Of a stretch of 64,000 bases of DNA, positions 35,613 to 45,049 are shown one piece after another. Both the position numbers and the translations under genes were made by a program. Below the pieces are notes generated by a model. The model did no database searches, was not told the DNA's origin, and was given only the letters and a program-made list of their open reading frames with translations. The stretch's first letter is position 1. Each line of letters opens with the position of its first letter. The stretch spans positions 1-64,000 of the forward strand of contig CAISEZ010000164.1 in assembly GCA_903884535.1 (NCBI GenBank), read 5' to 3'. The DNA comes from an uncultured Verrucomicrobia subdivision 3 bacterium (lineage in GTDB: Bacteria > Verrucomicrobiota > Verrucomicrobiia > Limisphaerales > UBA11358).

Positions 35613-35615
35613 AAT

Positions 35616-37607
35616 TCATCCAGCTGTCGGCGGCGCTTTGGGTAGCAATCGCGTGATGACGACAAGTAAACCCACCACGACCACCGCAAGAATTCCCCAG
35701 AATAAAAAACCACCGCTGCCCGGCGTCTGGCTTTCGGCCCATGACGTTTTTTTCAACTGCTCCTCGGTGGCGAACTTGGCCGCCGTTTTGTCGGCCGCGA
35801 GCAGTTCGGCGGCGACCAGGCTTAAATCATAGGTTGGCGCGGAAACACGCGGGTTGCCGTAATACAGAAACAGCGCATCGTCGGCTTTTGCCTTGAACAG
35901 CACGCGGGTCGCGGGATAAAACGCGGCGAAATTCTCCAACTCGATTGGCGGGTTGTCGCCATTTTGCGTTTCGAGAAACAGCGTGTCGCTCTGCAGCGCG
36001 CTGTCCAGCGGCAGCGAAAATTCCTTGGGCTTGCGCTCTGGTGTTTGCGTCCACGAAACGCTGCTGAGCGAACGGCGATATTTGTCGCCGCGCTCGTCGG
36101 CGAGTTCTTCGTAAAGCGACAGTTCGCGCTGAAACAATGGCGTTTTCGCCACACACGTCAGCCGCGTGAGCGGCAAGCCGGCGCGTGGCAGCCGGATAAT
36201 CCACCGACTCAATTTTAAATTTTTCGCATCATTCGTCGCCGTGACGGCCGGCGTGAGCGAGCGGTTGATGGACGTGTGCTGGACGATGTAAGGCACTTGA
36301 TTGCTGCCGCGCAGCAAGCGCAAGTCGGCAAAGTCCGGATTGGCGCGGGCCAGCACGTCGAGGTCGAGTTCAATTTGCTGGGCCCCGTCGCGTGAAAGCT
36401 GAATCGCTTTGCGGAATTTCCATGCGGAAACATCGAGCGCGGCGCCGGTCATTTCGATTCCGGCCAGCGCTTCCGGCGCGCGATAATTGGGATTGTCCGC
36501 TGGTGGGGAAATTTGCGTCGGAGTAACAGCAGCATTTTTCAAATCTGCGCCGAGCGAGGCCAGATCGTAATGCGGCGCGGCGCAAAATTTGTTGCCGGTC
36601 AGCAGATGGAATGTCCCCGGTGTCCGCGCCAGAAACACCAGATAAACCGGCCGCCGCTCCACGCGCACGGCGGAAATGGCCAACGGCGGGCTGTCGCCAT
36701 TTTGAATGAGCAACACCAGCTCGTGCGAGCGCACTTGGGTTTCCAGCGGCATGGAAAGATTCGCCGACGCCGGCTGACCTTCCACCGCGACGTGATAAAT
36801 CACCCCTTGTCCGACAACCTGTTCGCGAATGCCGTTGTCCGAAATTTGCGGCACCGCGAGGGTCACGGCGCGTGTGAAAAGCGGTTCGTCTGTTTCAATT
36901 TTCAGATTCGCCACGTCCAGATTCGCCGCGCCGAGATTCAGCGTGAGCCGCGTCTCGCCGGGGTTTTCATCACGCTCGGCGATGGCAGAGGTTTGAATTT
37001 CACTCGGCAGTGGATCGACGGCAGCGGCAAAAACCCGCGCGCCAGTGAACGGAATCGCCTGCGATCGCTGGTCATCCACAGTCAGCCGCAGCCAGCGCCA
37101 ACTGCCGGCGGAGAAGGTAATGTGCAGTTGGCTCGCGCCAAATTGCTGCCGGAAAATCGGGCGGCCCTGTGCGAGCGGCTGCCAGCTTTTGCCGTCGGCC
37201 GAGCCATCCACGCGCACGGCCTTGATGAAATTGCCCGCCGGCGTTTCGAGCGCGACGCCGTCGAGCGGCTGCGCAAGTCCGGTTTCCAGCGTGATGACGG
37301 TGGTGCTGGCGTTGAGCGAAACTTGAAAGGACTTCGCGGTCTGGACAATTTTTCCGGCCGGCCTCGGGTGCTCGATCCAAAACGGCAGTTCGTTTCCCGC
37401 CGCGTCGCAGAGCCGCAAATCTTCCAGCGCAGGCCGCGCGGCGGAAAGTGTCTCGGTGGGCAGGCTTATTTTGACAAGTCCGGGCGCGGCGATCTCAAAG
37501 GGCTGTTCCTTTTGCCAGTCGGCTGGCAGTGCGGCGCGGGTCGTCAACCCGGCAGTGAGCGCCAATAAGCACAAGTATTTCGACGCAAAATTATTTTTTA
37601 TTTTCAT
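35616..37607 (-). CDS. DUF3999-family envelope protein
   Basis: Protein of 663 residues of unknown function. ATG 37607 is chosen because it yields a signal peptide (MKIKNNFASKYLCLLALTAGL); a longer frame to 37730 runs into the neighbouring gene and is proline/serine-rich and not signal-like. The mature part is a large extracytoplasmic beta-rich region with repeated sugar-binding-like segments (AVRVDGSADGKSWQPLA). A single membrane helix near the C-terminus (FLFWGILAVVVVGLLVVITRL) carries a short cytoplasmic tail. DUF3999 proteins are known to be encoded beside DUF2339 proteins, as here: the start lies inside the last 17 nt of the DUF2339 gene. A joint envelope role is inference. Confidence 0.8.
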   Translation of the reverse strand: MKIKNNFASKYLCLLALTAGLTTRAALPADWQKEQPFEIAAPGLVKISLPTETLSAARPALEDLRLCDAAGNELPFWIEHPRPAGKIVQTAKSFQVSLNASTTVITLETGLAQPLDGVALETPAGNFIKAVRVDGSADGKSWQPLAQGRPIFRQQFGASQLHITFSAGSWRWLRLTVDDQRSQAIPFTGARVFAAAVDPLPSEIQTSAIAERDENPGETRLTLNLGAANLDVANLKIETDEPLFTRAVTLAVPQISDNGIREQVVGQGVIYHVAVEGQPASANLSMPLETQVRSHELVLLIQNGDSPPLAISAVRVERRPVYLVFLARTPGTFHLLTGNKFCAAPHYDLASLGADLKNAAVTPTQISPPADNPNYRAPEALAGIEMTGAALDVSAWKFRKAIQLSRDGAQQIELDLDVLARANPDFADLRLLRGSNQVPYIVQHTSINRSLTPAVTATNDAKNLKLSRWIIRLPRAGLPLTRLTCVAKTPLFQRELSLYEELADERGDKYRRSLSSVSWTQTPERKPKEFSLPLDSALQSDTLFLETQNGDNPPIELENFAAFYPATRVLFKAKADDALFLYYGNPRVSAPTYDLSLVAAELLAADKTAAKFATEEQLKKTSWAESQTPGSGGFLFWGILAVVVVGLLVVITRLLPKAPPTAG

Positions 37608-40600
37608 TTTTGACCTCGGTTTCCGCGGCGGTGGCGGAAAAAAATTTTTGATACGCAAATGACGCCAGCATCGCGATGACGGCCACGCCGATGAACGCGC
37701 CGATGCGGTAAAGCGGACCGAGTTGCGCAAGGTCGTGGAAAAATAATTTCAGCAGCGTGACGCACAGCAGCGCCATCGCGGCGTAGCGCGCGGCGGCGAG
37801 GCGCTTGAGGATGCCATAAACCAGCAGGCCGAGCGCAAACAGTCCCCACGCGATGGAATAAGACATGTCACGGGCGAAATTGCCGCTGAACTGGAACGTA
37901 AGCGTCGAGCCGGGCGCGCTGAAATAATCGGCGATCTCGATGTTCAGCAGCAAGAACGCCAGCACGGTGCCGAGCGCGCCGAGAATGGCCTGGGCGTTGG
38001 ATTTCAAAACCAGGTGGCGCGGCGGCGCGAGCAGTTTTGTCCCGACAAACAAACAAACGGTCGCGATGCCGTAGGCGTAAAGATACCAGTTGAAAATCGG
38101 CGTGGCGCTGCGCTGATGGTATTCCAGCACGGCGGGATTGAAGGCGAGCCGCACAAACGCGGCGGCGAGCAGGCCGGCACCGGTGAGCCGCAGGCCCGGA
38201 TGCGGCACGCGGTGGAACAGCCAGAGCAGCGCCGCGCCTTCGAGCGCCCAGCCGATGGTGATCCACTGGCGATCGAACTGAATCGGGAAAATCAGCGTGA
38301 TAAAAAAGAGCGCCACGCCGCCAAACCACGCGAGTTGCGCCATGCGCGATTTGTTTTCGGCGGGAATTTTTTTCAGCACGATGACGAGGCTGGTCAGCGC
38401 CGGCAAAGCAAACACGGCGGGCAGCAAGCCCATCGTGGAATTGGGCCACGCGATTTTAACGAGCCGGAAAATCAGGAGAAATTGCGCCGGTCCGACGAGC
38501 GCTGCGGCGGCCCACGGCAGAGTTTTGTCGGCAAATTTCCGCAGGAACAAAAACGGGAACAGCGCGAACGCGGCAAAGAAAATCAGATACCAGCCCAGCG
38601 GCGTGGTCGGCGGAATGGTTGGATTGGAAATGTCAAAACGGTGGAAATGCCAGGCGCATTCGACGGCGAACGTGCTGATGACTCCGACGAGCGGCATCCA
38701 TTCGAAGGAAAAGATTTTGGTCAGGCCAAGCAGCAGCATGACCAGCAGCAGCGCGAGGCCGAATACCGGCGTCGGGTTGGCGAGCGGCAATCGCATTGTG
38801 GCCATGATGAGCAGCAAAAACGGCAGCACGACGGAACTCGCGGGCAGCAGCGCGGCCAGAGTTTCCGGCGTGTTGAGGTCGTCACCGATTTTCAATCCAT
38901 TTTTGAAAACATCCGGCTTGAATTTCCGAACAAGCCAGGCCGTGGCGACGACGAAGAAAACGGCGAACGCACCGAGCAGGAAAAACGAAGTTGGAAGCCC
39001 GGTGAGGTCGGCGGGGATTTTGAAAATGAGCGCGCCGGTGGCGGCGAGCGTGAGCAGCAGCACGGCCAGCACGGGCAGCAGCGTCGCGGTCATCACCGCC
39101 AGCGTGATGGCGAGCAGATCCACGAGCAGCACGAACGGCCAGACGAGGAACGATATTTCCGCCAGCTTGAAAATCGGCACGAGCACGAGCAGCAGCGCCA
39201 GCGGCGGAAAGAAATGATTGAGTTGCGCGGACACTCCCGGAGTCTCGCCGCGACGGCGTTGCAATAGCGCGGGCAGCGCGGAGTGGAAAACCGCGAAGAT
39301 AAAATAGAACGCCAGCGCGGCGTTGAGCAATTCGTTGCTCAAATGTTCCGTTGTCCAAATCGCGAGCAGGCCGAATACGGCCAGACCGGTGATTGGCTGG
39401 GCGATGGAAGTTTTTTGGTCGAGCCACGCCAGCGCAGCGACGGCGAGATCAATCAGGAAGACAAAGCCAAACAATAAAACCGGTCGTTGCGCGAGCGGCG
39501 CGAAGTCGAAGAAAAATAAAGTGAATGCCAGCGCGATCGCGGCCAGCGCGAGGTTGCTGCCGGCCAGCCACCAATTAGATTGGCTGCGGCGTTTGGAAAA
39601 CCAGTTCGCTGCGAGCCAAAGCGCGTTGAAGCCCAGCAGCACGGCGAGCGCGACGAGGATTTTATTTCCCTCAAAATATTTTTCGCTCTCGAAGAATTTG
39701 TCCGCCCAGCCGATTTGCATGAACGCCGTGCCCGCCGCCGCGAGCGCGGTGAGGAAGTGCCAGCGCTTGTTCAGCGCGACGAGAATCAAGCCGAGGTCGA
39801 GAATGGCGATGTAGCCGAAAAGTCCCAGTGGATTGTCCTGGCCGGTCGAAAGCAGAACCGGCGTGAGGAAGCCGCCCAGCATGCCGAGGATGGCGACGAC
39901 CAGGGCGTTGAGCCGCGCAGCGAGCAGAAATGCGGCGGTCGTGATGAGCGACATCATGAGAAACGTCGGGATCGGCCCGAAGAAATCAAAATGGTAGAGC
40001 GCGCGGCACGCGAAGGTGACGGCGTAGAGAATCACCACGCCGGTGGCGCATAAGGTTTGCGACAGCGCCGGAAAATTTTTGCGCGACAGCATCACGCCGC
40101 CGACGAGCAGGCCGAAACCGGTGAGAAAACCGATGGCCACGCGCAGTTGCGGCGGAATGAGGTTGTTGTCGAAGGAATATTTGATGAAAAAGGCAACGCC
40201 GAGGAACAGCGCGAGTCCGCCGAGCCACGCGAAGCCTTTGACGCCCAGGAACTGTTCCCAGTTGATTTTAGGCAGAGGTGGTTTGGTTGGTAATGGCGGG
40301 CGTAACGGCGGTAGTGGCGGAATAAATTTTGGTTCGGGCGGACGCGGTGGCGCGGCAATTGTCGGCGGTGGAATCGGCGGTATTGCGGCAGCAATGATTG
40401 GTGCCGGCATAGGTTGCGGTGCGAGCGGCGGAACCAGCCCAGGCGGGACAAACGGTTTTTCGTCGGCAACAGTTCGGGTTGCCGGCACCGGCGCCGGCTT
40501 TTGTTTCAGCCGGATGACCTCCACTTCCAGTTCGCCGAGTCGCTGGGACAATTCCTCAATGCGGTTGCGGGCGCGGACGGCGCGGATGATGAGCCAGACA

Positions 40601-40659
40601 GCGAGCGCGAGGGGAACGCCAAGCACCAATAAAATGATTAATGGCAATGCGGTGTCCAT
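37591..40659 (-). CDS. DUF2339-family polytopic membrane protein
   Basis: Protein of 1022 residues of unknown function. One N-terminal helix (LPLIILLVLGVPLALAVWLII) is followed by a coiled coil (IEELSQRLGELEVEVIRLKQ), then a proline-rich linker (about 60-130). The motif INWEQFLGVKGFAWLGGLAL opens the DUF2339 domain, which continues as more than 20 hydrophobic segments to the end. Family members share this tether-plus-polytopic layout. It is co-transcribed with the downstream DUF3999 gene, overlapping it by 17 nt. No transport or enzymatic motif is recognised. Confidence 0.85.
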   Translation of the reverse strand: MDTALPLIILLVLGVPLALAVWLIIRAVRARNRIEELSQRLGELEVEVIRLKQKPAPVPATRTVADEKPFVPPGLVPPLAPQPMPAPIIAAAIPPIPPPTIAAPPRPPEPKFIPPLPPLRPPLPTKPPLPKINWEQFLGVKGFAWLGGLALFLGVAFFIKYSFDNNLIPPQLRVAIGFLTGFGLLVGGVMLSRKNFPALSQTLCATGVVILYAVTFACRALYHFDFFGPIPTFLMMSLITTAAFLLAARLNALVVAILGMLGGFLTPVLLSTGQDNPLGLFGYIAILDLGLILVALNKRWHFLTALAAAGTAFMQIGWADKFFESEKYFEGNKILVALAVLLGFNALWLAANWFSKRRSQSNWWLAGSNLALAAIALAFTLFFFDFAPLAQRPVLLFGFVFLIDLAVAALAWLDQKTSIAQPITGLAVFGLLAIWTTEHLSNELLNAALAFYFIFAVFHSALPALLQRRRGETPGVSAQLNHFFPPLALLLVLVPIFKLAEISFLVWPFVLLVDLLAITLAVMTATLLPVLAVLLLTLAATGALIFKIPADLTGLPTSFFLLGAFAVFFVVATAWLVRKFKPDVFKNGLKIGDDLNTPETLAALLPASSVVLPFLLLIMATMRLPLANPTPVFGLALLLVMLLLGLTKIFSFEWMPLVGVISTFAVECAWHFHRFDISNPTIPPTTPLGWYLIFFAAFALFPFLFLRKFADKTLPWAAAALVGPAQFLLIFRLVKIAWPNSTMGLLPAVFALPALTSLVIVLKKIPAENKSRMAQLAWFGGVALFFITLIFPIQFDRQWITIGWALEGAALLWLFHRVPHPGLRLTGAGLLAAAFVRLAFNPAVLEYHQRSATPIFNWYLYAYGIATVCLFVGTKLLAPPRHLVLKSNAQAILGALGTVLAFLLLNIEIADYFSAPGSTLTFQFSGNFARDMSYSIAWGLFALGLLVYGILKRLAAARYAAMALLCVTLLKLFFHDLAQLGPLYRIGAFIGVAVIAMLASFAYQKFFSATAAETEVKNENKK

Positions 40660-40858
40660 GGTTTCTTCCTTTCAGTGGACTATGTGGGTTAAGGCCATTG
40701 GAAACCCCGGCCATCGGCATGGCAAGTCCGAAATGCCCTGCCGGGTTTCTGATTTCGTTTTCACTCGACCAAACTAACGCCGCGCGGCCGGCCAGCGTGA
40801 ATTGAAAAAACTTTTCCCGACATCAGTCCAAACAATGCCGGCGGCGAACCGGAAATCG

Positions 40859-42058
40859 TCACGCCGTCACGGGCTTGTTGTTGAACAAACTCTTGAACCA
40901 CGCCCACGCGGCCAGAATGCCGACATCGCGCGTCCCGGCGAAGCCGTAGATTTTGGCGACTTCCTCCTCGTGGCCGCGATAGCGCGGCGGCAGCAGGATG
41001 ACGGTTCTGGCGTTGCCGCCTTCGATGCGCAGAATTTCGGAATAAAAAAGTCCGCGCCCGGTTTCGTAATTTCCAGCCGGCAGCACCAGCGTGCGCTGTG
41101 GCAGCACCAGCCACGGGCGGTAGTTCAAAACCAGTTCGCCTTTGTCATTGCGCGAAAGCTTTCCGTAAGTGCGGGCGGGGACTTTTTGCGTTTTGCAGGC
41201 GAGGAACAATTTGTTCTCCGTCGCGTCGGGTTTGAAACGCAGTTTCCGGCCGGTGCAAAAATCCCAGATAAACACGAGTCCGAAATGCGTGAGCCGGAAC
41301 GACCAACCCGCGATGAAATAGGCGATGAGCAATATGATGAGCGCCCACGCCGCACCCAGCCATGGATTCATCCAGGCGCTGCCGGCGACGCTGGCGAGAA
41401 TGGCCGTGCGAAAGGTTTTAAGCGAGGCGTCCACGGTCGAGAACGGGCTGATCAAAATCAAAATGTTGATGGCGTTGGACGCCAGAAAAACAACAAAGAA
41501 CGCCGCCATCGCAATCGGCGTCATGAAGATGTCGTAAAAAAACGTGTGCAAATCAATCGCGGCGAAGCCGAGCGAACTCAGCGACGCGGTGGGTTGACCG
41601 CCGGTGGAGTTGGCTTCGCGGATGATGTTCACCATGATCGGCACAAACGCGCCGGTGGCGACGAGGCCGGAGATTTTGTGTTCGATGGTCTCGGCAACAT
41701 CGATCGGTTTTTTTAACGCGGTCGGCAACACGACAACGCCGGCCGCATCTTTCAACGCGCACAGGCCGACGAGCAGCAGCGCCGGGGCCCAAAACAGCGG
41801 ATTGGCAAACCACGGTAGCCGCGCTTTTTGTTCGTCGGAGTTGGCCTTGAAGTATTGATAACAACCGACCGCACCCACGCCGAGCAACGGCGAGATGGCC
41901 ACGCCGGTGATCGTGGAAAGCGTTTGCGCAATGGCCACGCCGGGCGGCGGCGGGGTTTTAGGTGCGGATTGAGATGTCAGCGAGGCTTCGGCCGTTTGCG
42001 CGATGAACAAACCGAGCGTGACGCTTAAAACAATTAGTATCCCAGCCAACTTTTTCAT
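40859..42058 (-). CDS. Uncharacterised membrane protein with C-terminal soluble domain
   Basis: I do not recognise this 399-residue protein. It has a signal-like N-terminus (MKKLAGILIVLSVTLGLFIAQ) and a short proline-rich stretch (SAPKTPPPPG). About five further hydrophobic segments lie between residues 45 and 270 (ISPLLGVGAVGCYQYF, FWAPALLLVGLCALKDAAG, AAFFVVFLASNAINILILI, AWALIILLIAYFIAGW). The C-terminal region of about 125 residues is soluble and beta-rich (LACKTQKVPARTYGKLS, ARTVILLPPRYRGHEEEVA) and resembles a PH-like or barrel fold only loosely. It is transcribed alone, divergently from rplM, and separated by 199 nt from the DUF2339 gene. Its coding nature is clear from consistent frame and codon use. 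Confidence 0.75.
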   Translation of the reverse strand: MKKLAGILIVLSVTLGLFIAQTAEASLTSQSAPKTPPPPGVAIAQTLSTITGVAISPLLGVGAVGCYQYFKANSDEQKARLPWFANPLFWAPALLLVGLCALKDAAGVVVLPTALKKPIDVAETIEHKISGLVATGAFVPIMVNIIREANSTGGQPTASLSSLGFAAIDLHTFFYDIFMTPIAMAAFFVVFLASNAINILILISPFSTVDASLKTFRTAILASVAGSAWMNPWLGAAWALIILLIAYFIAGWSFRLTHFGLVFIWDFCTGRKLRFKPDATENKLFLACKTQKVPARTYGKLSRNDKGELVLNYRPWLVLPQRTLVLPAGNYETGRGLFYSEILRIEGGNARTVILLPPRYRGHEEEVAKIYGFAGTRDVGILAAWAWFKSLFNNKPVTA

Positions 42059-42135
42059 GCCAAAATATCAGCCGCATTTGGGCCGGGTGTAAAGCGGATT
42101 CCGTAGGTGCCTCGCAAAAAAGCCAAAATACCTTG

Positions 42136-42163
42136 TTGACTTCGCCGGTGCCTTTGATAGTTT
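42136..42163 (+). promoter_or_regulatory. Possible rplM-rpsI promoter
   Basis: TTGACT (42136-42141) and, 16 nt later, TAGTTT (42158-42163) lie 28-55 nt upstream of the rplM ATG. The -35 is good and the -10 weak; GATAGT at 42156 is an alternative with shorter spacing. Confidence 0.3.
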
Positions 42164-42190
42164 CCACGTCCCTTTTGTTTGGGTAAAGAA

Positions 42191-42625
42191 ATGAAAACGC
42201 ATTTGCCGAAAATAGATTTAGATCAGCGCAAGTGGCATGTTATTGATGCCGATGGCGCGATCTTGGGCCGACTGGCCGTTCAAATTGCCGACGTTCTGCG
42301 CGGCAAAAACAAGCCCGTTTACACGGCGCATCTCGACGCCGGCGACTTTGTGGTCGTCATCAACGCCGAGAAGGTCCGCCTGACCGGCAAGAAAGAAACC
42401 GCCAAGGAATTCATGACGTATTCCGGGTGGAAGGGCGGCGAAAAATACACCACCGTCGCTCAAGTGCGCGAGAAGCAGCCCGAACGCCTGATCGAGCACG
42501 CCGTCAAAGGCATGATCCCGAAGAACCGCCTCGGCGCGCAACTGCTCACCAAGTTGAAAGTGTTCAAGGGCGACAAACATCCGCACGCGGCCCAGGTGCC
42601 GGCGGTGCTCGTGCCCGTTAAATAA
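42191..42625 (+). CDS. rplM: 50S ribosomal protein L13
   Basis: Large-subunit ribosomal protein of 144 residues, normal length. Diagnostic stretches are [38 protein letters not shown] and [22 protein letters not shown] 42191 is preferred over an in-frame TTG at 42179 because [15 protein letters not shown] matches the family start. It forms the conserved rplM-rpsI pair, 8 nt before rpsI, probably one transcript ending at the hairpin at 43051. Confidence 0.97.
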   Translation: MKTHLPKIDLDQRKWHVIDADGAILGRLAVQIADVLRGKNKPVYTAHLDAGDFVVVINAEKVRLTGKKETAKEFMTYSGWKGGEKYTTVAQVREKQPERLIEHAVKGMIPKNRLGAQLLTKLKVFKGDKHPHAAQVPAVLVPVK

Positions 42626-42633
42626 TTTTTCGT

Positions 42634-43035
42634 ATGGCCACCAAAACCACCAATGAATTTCTCGGCACCGGCCGCCGCAAAACGGCGATCGCCCGGGTTC
42701 GTCTCGCGACCGGCAGCGGCAAGATCACCGTCAACGGCCGCGCGTTCGACAACTATTTCCCGCTCGAAACCCTGCGTGCGACCGTGTCGCAGCCGCTGAC
42801 CCTCACCGGCACGGCCGACAAGCTCGACGTGCGCGTCAACGTCATCGGCGGCGGCCCGAACGGCCAGGCCGGTGCGACCCGTCACGGCATTTCCCGCGCG
42901 CTTTTGAAATTCGACGCGAACCTCCGCCCCGCGCTGAAGAAAGAAGGCTTTCTCACCCGCGATCCGCGTGAACGCGAACGTAAGAAATACGGCCAGCCCG
43001 GTGCGCGCAAGCGCTTCCAGTTCAGCAAGCGTTAA
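42634..43035 (+). CDS. rpsI: 30S ribosomal protein S9
   Basis: Small-subunit ribosomal protein of 133 residues. [34 protein letters not shown] and [18 protein letters not shown] are family hallmarks. The C-terminus ends FSKR, matching the conserved basic tail that reaches the P-site tRNA. It follows rplM by 8 nt and is followed by a strong terminator. Confidence 0.97.
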   Translation: MATKTTNEFLGTGRRKTAIARVRLATGSGKITVNGRAFDNYFPLETLRATVSQPLTLTGTADKLDVRVNVIGGGPNGQAGATRHGISRALLKFDANLRPALKKEGFLTRDPRERERKKYGQPGARKRFQFSKR

Positions 43036-43050
43036 TCCGCTGCAACTTTC

Positions 43051-43084
43051 AAAACCCCGCTGGCAGTCCGGCGGGGTTTTTTAT
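43051..43084 (+). terminator. Rho-independent terminator after rpsI
   Basis: AAAACCCCGC (43051-43060) and GCGGGGTTTT (43071-43080) pair perfectly around a 10-nt loop, followed by TTATTT. It starts 16 nt after the rpsI stop codon. Confidence 0.85.
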
Positions 43085-43096
43085 TTGAAAATTTTT

Positions 43097-43120
43097 CTCT
43101 GCGTCTCCGCGTCTCTGCGG
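43097..43120. repeat. Octamer array (CTCTGCGT-type)3 upstream of argC
   Basis: The units are CTCTGCGT, CTCCGCGT and CTCTGCGG. The array ends 18 nt before the argC ATG and reads in the sense direction, like the related array before the AddB-like gene. Confidence 0.8.
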
Positions 43121-43138
43121 TAAACATATCATTCGAAA

Positions 43139-44200
43139 ATGAAAATTAAAAAGGTCGCCATCGTCGGTGCGTCCGGTTACTCCGGCGAAGTCCTGGTGCA
43201 ACTGCTCTTGAACCATCCGCACGCGGAACTGGTCGCCGTCACCTCGCGCCAAAATGCCGGCCAGACGCTCGCGCAGATTTTCCCCAAATTCGCCAGCCAG
43301 CCAAAATCGAAGACACTGCATTTCACCGATCCAAACGTGGAAATTTTGTCCAAGCAGGCGGACATGGTTTTCCTCGCGCTGCCGCACGGCGTCGCCGCGG
43401 AATTTGCCGTGCCGCTGATCGCCGCCGGCTGCGTGGTGATCGATTTGAGCGCCGACTTCCGGCTCAAGAGCGCGGACGTTTACAAAGAATTTTACGCGCA
43501 TGATCACCCTGCGCCGGAACTGCTGAAAAAATCCGTTTACGGTTTGCCAGAATTTTATCGCGAGGAAATTAAAAAATCCCTGCTCATCGCGTCGCCGGGC
43601 TGCTATCCGACCAGCATTTTGCTGCCGACGCTGCCGCTGCTCAAAGCCGGACTCATCAAATCCGCCGGCATCATCGCCGATTCGATGAGCGGCGTCAGCG
43701 GCGCGGGCCGCAAAGCCGAGGTGGATTATCTATTTTGCGAGTGCAATGAAAGCGTTCGTCCTTACGGCGTGCCGAAGCACCGGCATTTGTCCGAGATCGA
43801 GGAACAACTTTCATTCGCCGCCGGCACGAAAGTGGTCATTCAATTCACACCGCATTTGATTCCGGTCAATCGCGGCATTCTGACGACATTGTATCTCGCG
43901 CCGAGCGAACATTTCAGCGATGCCGCCGGCGCGGCCAAGGTCGCGGAGAAAATTTCCGCGTGCTACCAGTCGGCTTACGCCAATGAGCCATTCGTGCGGT
44001 TGCTCGAAGGCAAGGCCTTGCCCGACACGAAAAATGTGGTCGGCACGAATGTCTGCGAAATCGCGTGGCGGCTCGATCCGCGCACCGGCCGGCTCATCGT
44101 CATGAGCGCCGAGGATAATCTCGTCAAAGGCGCCAGCGGTCAGGCCGTGCAAAGCATGAACATTCTCTGCGGCTGGCCGGAAACGGCGGGATTGGTTTAA
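43139..44200 (+). CDS. argC: N-acetyl-gamma-glutamyl-phosphate reductase
   Basis: Arginine biosynthesis enzyme of 353 residues; reduces N-acetylglutamyl phosphate with NADPH. The N-terminal nucleotide-binding motif is VAIVGASGYSGEVLVQLL. The catalytic Cys155 lies in IASPGCYPTSILLPTLPL, and conserved segments VSGAGRKAEVDYLFCE, PHLIPVNRGILTTLY and DNLVKGASGQAVQSMN follow. Length is that of the long (type 1) form. It is followed 3 nt later by a methyltransferase and then argJ, all on the plus strand. An octamer repeat array lies in its leader after the rpsI terminator. Confidence 0.95.
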   Translation: MKIKKVAIVGASGYSGEVLVQLLLNHPHAELVAVTSRQNAGQTLAQIFPKFASQPKSKTLHFTDPNVEILSKQADMVFLALPHGVAAEFAVPLIAAGCVVIDLSADFRLKSADVYKEFYAHDHPAPELLKKSVYGLPEFYREEIKKSLLIASPGCYPTSILLPTLPLLKAGLIKSAGIIADSMSGVSGAGRKAEVDYLFCECNESVRPYGVPKHRHLSEIEEQLSFAAGTKVVIQFTPHLIPVNRGILTTLYLAPSEHFSDAAGAAKVAEKISACYQSAYANEPFVRLLEGKALPDTKNVVGTNVCEIAWRLDPRTGRLIVMSAEDNLVKGASGQAVQSMNILCGWPETAGLV

Positions 44201-44203
44201 GCC

Positions 44204-45013
44204 GTGCCAAAGGCCGCTGCTCAAACTGCGAAATGGAACGCTGCGGATTACGCGGCGAATTCCGTCGTGCAGCAAACGTGGGCGCGCGAACTCATCGCCA
44301 AACTCAGTCTGCGCGGCGATGAACACGTTTTGGATGTCGGCTGCGGCGATGGCAAGGTGACGGCCGAAATTGCCCGCGCTTTGCCACGTGGTTCTGTGAC
44401 CGGCATAGATGCCTCGCCGGAAATGATCGCCTTCGCGTGCAAAACATTTCCGAAATCTGAAATCAAAAATTTAAAATTTCAGGTTTCCGATGCGCGGAAG
44501 ATCAGTTCCAAAACCCGGTTCGACCGCGTTTTTTCCAACGCCGCGTTGCATTGGGTGGACGATCACGAGGCCATCTTGCGCGGCGCTGCCGCCGTGTTGA
44601 AGCCGGGCGGAAGGTTGGTCATTTCCTGCGGTGGCAAGGGCAATGCCCATGATGTTTTTCTCGCGCTTCGGCCGGAGATGCGCTTAAAACGCTGGTGCGA
44701 ATTTTTTCGCAAAATGCCGCTGCCGTATTTTTTTTACGCACCGGCGGATTATGAAAAGTGGTTGCCGCGATTTGGTTTTATTATCCAAGCGCTGAACCTT
44801 GCGCCCAAAAACGCTACTTATGCCGGGGCGGAGGGTTTTGCCACCTGGCTGCGCACGACCTGGCTGCCGTTCGTCCAGCGCGTGCCGGAAAATCTGCGCG
44901 AAGAATTCATCGCCGCAGTCACGCAACGTTACGTCGCCAAACATCCGCCCGATGCCGCTGGCCAAATCCATGTCCGCATGGTGCGGCTGGAAATTGATGC
45001 CGTAAAGGTTTGA
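44204..45013 (+). CDS. Class I SAM-dependent methyltransferase
   Basis: Protein of 269 residues (GTG start 3 nt after argC) resembling trans-aconitate/malonyl-ACP-type methyltransferases. WNAADYAANSVVQQTWAREL precedes motif I, VLDVGCGDGKVTAEIA (Asp44-Gly50), with the acidic residue of motif II in GIDASPEMI. FDRVFSNAALHWVDDHEAIL is the motif typical of that group, and LKPGGRLVISCGGKGN follows. A heptamer array (44453-44480) encodes SEIKNLKFQV between motifs II and III. The C-terminal half is the variable substrate lid. The substrate is unknown; its place between argC and argJ does not itself imply a role in arginine synthesis. Confidence 0.82.
   Translation: MPKAAAQTAKWNAADYAANSVVQQTWARELIAKLSLRGDEHVLDVGCGDGKVTAEIARALPRGSVTGIDASPEMIAFACKTFPKSEIKNLKFQVSDARKISSKTRFDRVFSNAALHWVDDHEAILRGAAAVLKPGGRLVISCGGKGNAHDVFLALRPEMRLKRWCEFFRKMPLPYFFYAPADYEKWLPRFGFIIQALNLAPKNATYAGAEGFATWLRTTWLPFVQRVPENLREEFIAAVTQRYVAKHPPDAAGQIHVRMVRLEIDAVKV
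44453..44480. repeat. Degenerate heptamer array inside the methyltransferase gene
   Basis: The units are AAATCTG, AAATCAA, AAATTTA and AAATTTC; all share AAAT in exact 7-nt phase. The encoded SEIKNLKFQ falls between conserved motifs of the SAM fold. Confidence 0.75.
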
Positions 45014-45049
45014 AAACCGGTCGCGGCTTGCGCAAATTTATTTTCAGTC

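Noticed and set aside
40660-40858. RNA gene or small ORF in the 199-nt gap
   Set aside because: No tRNA-like cloverleaf, no strong hairpin and no short frame with credible start and composition was found.
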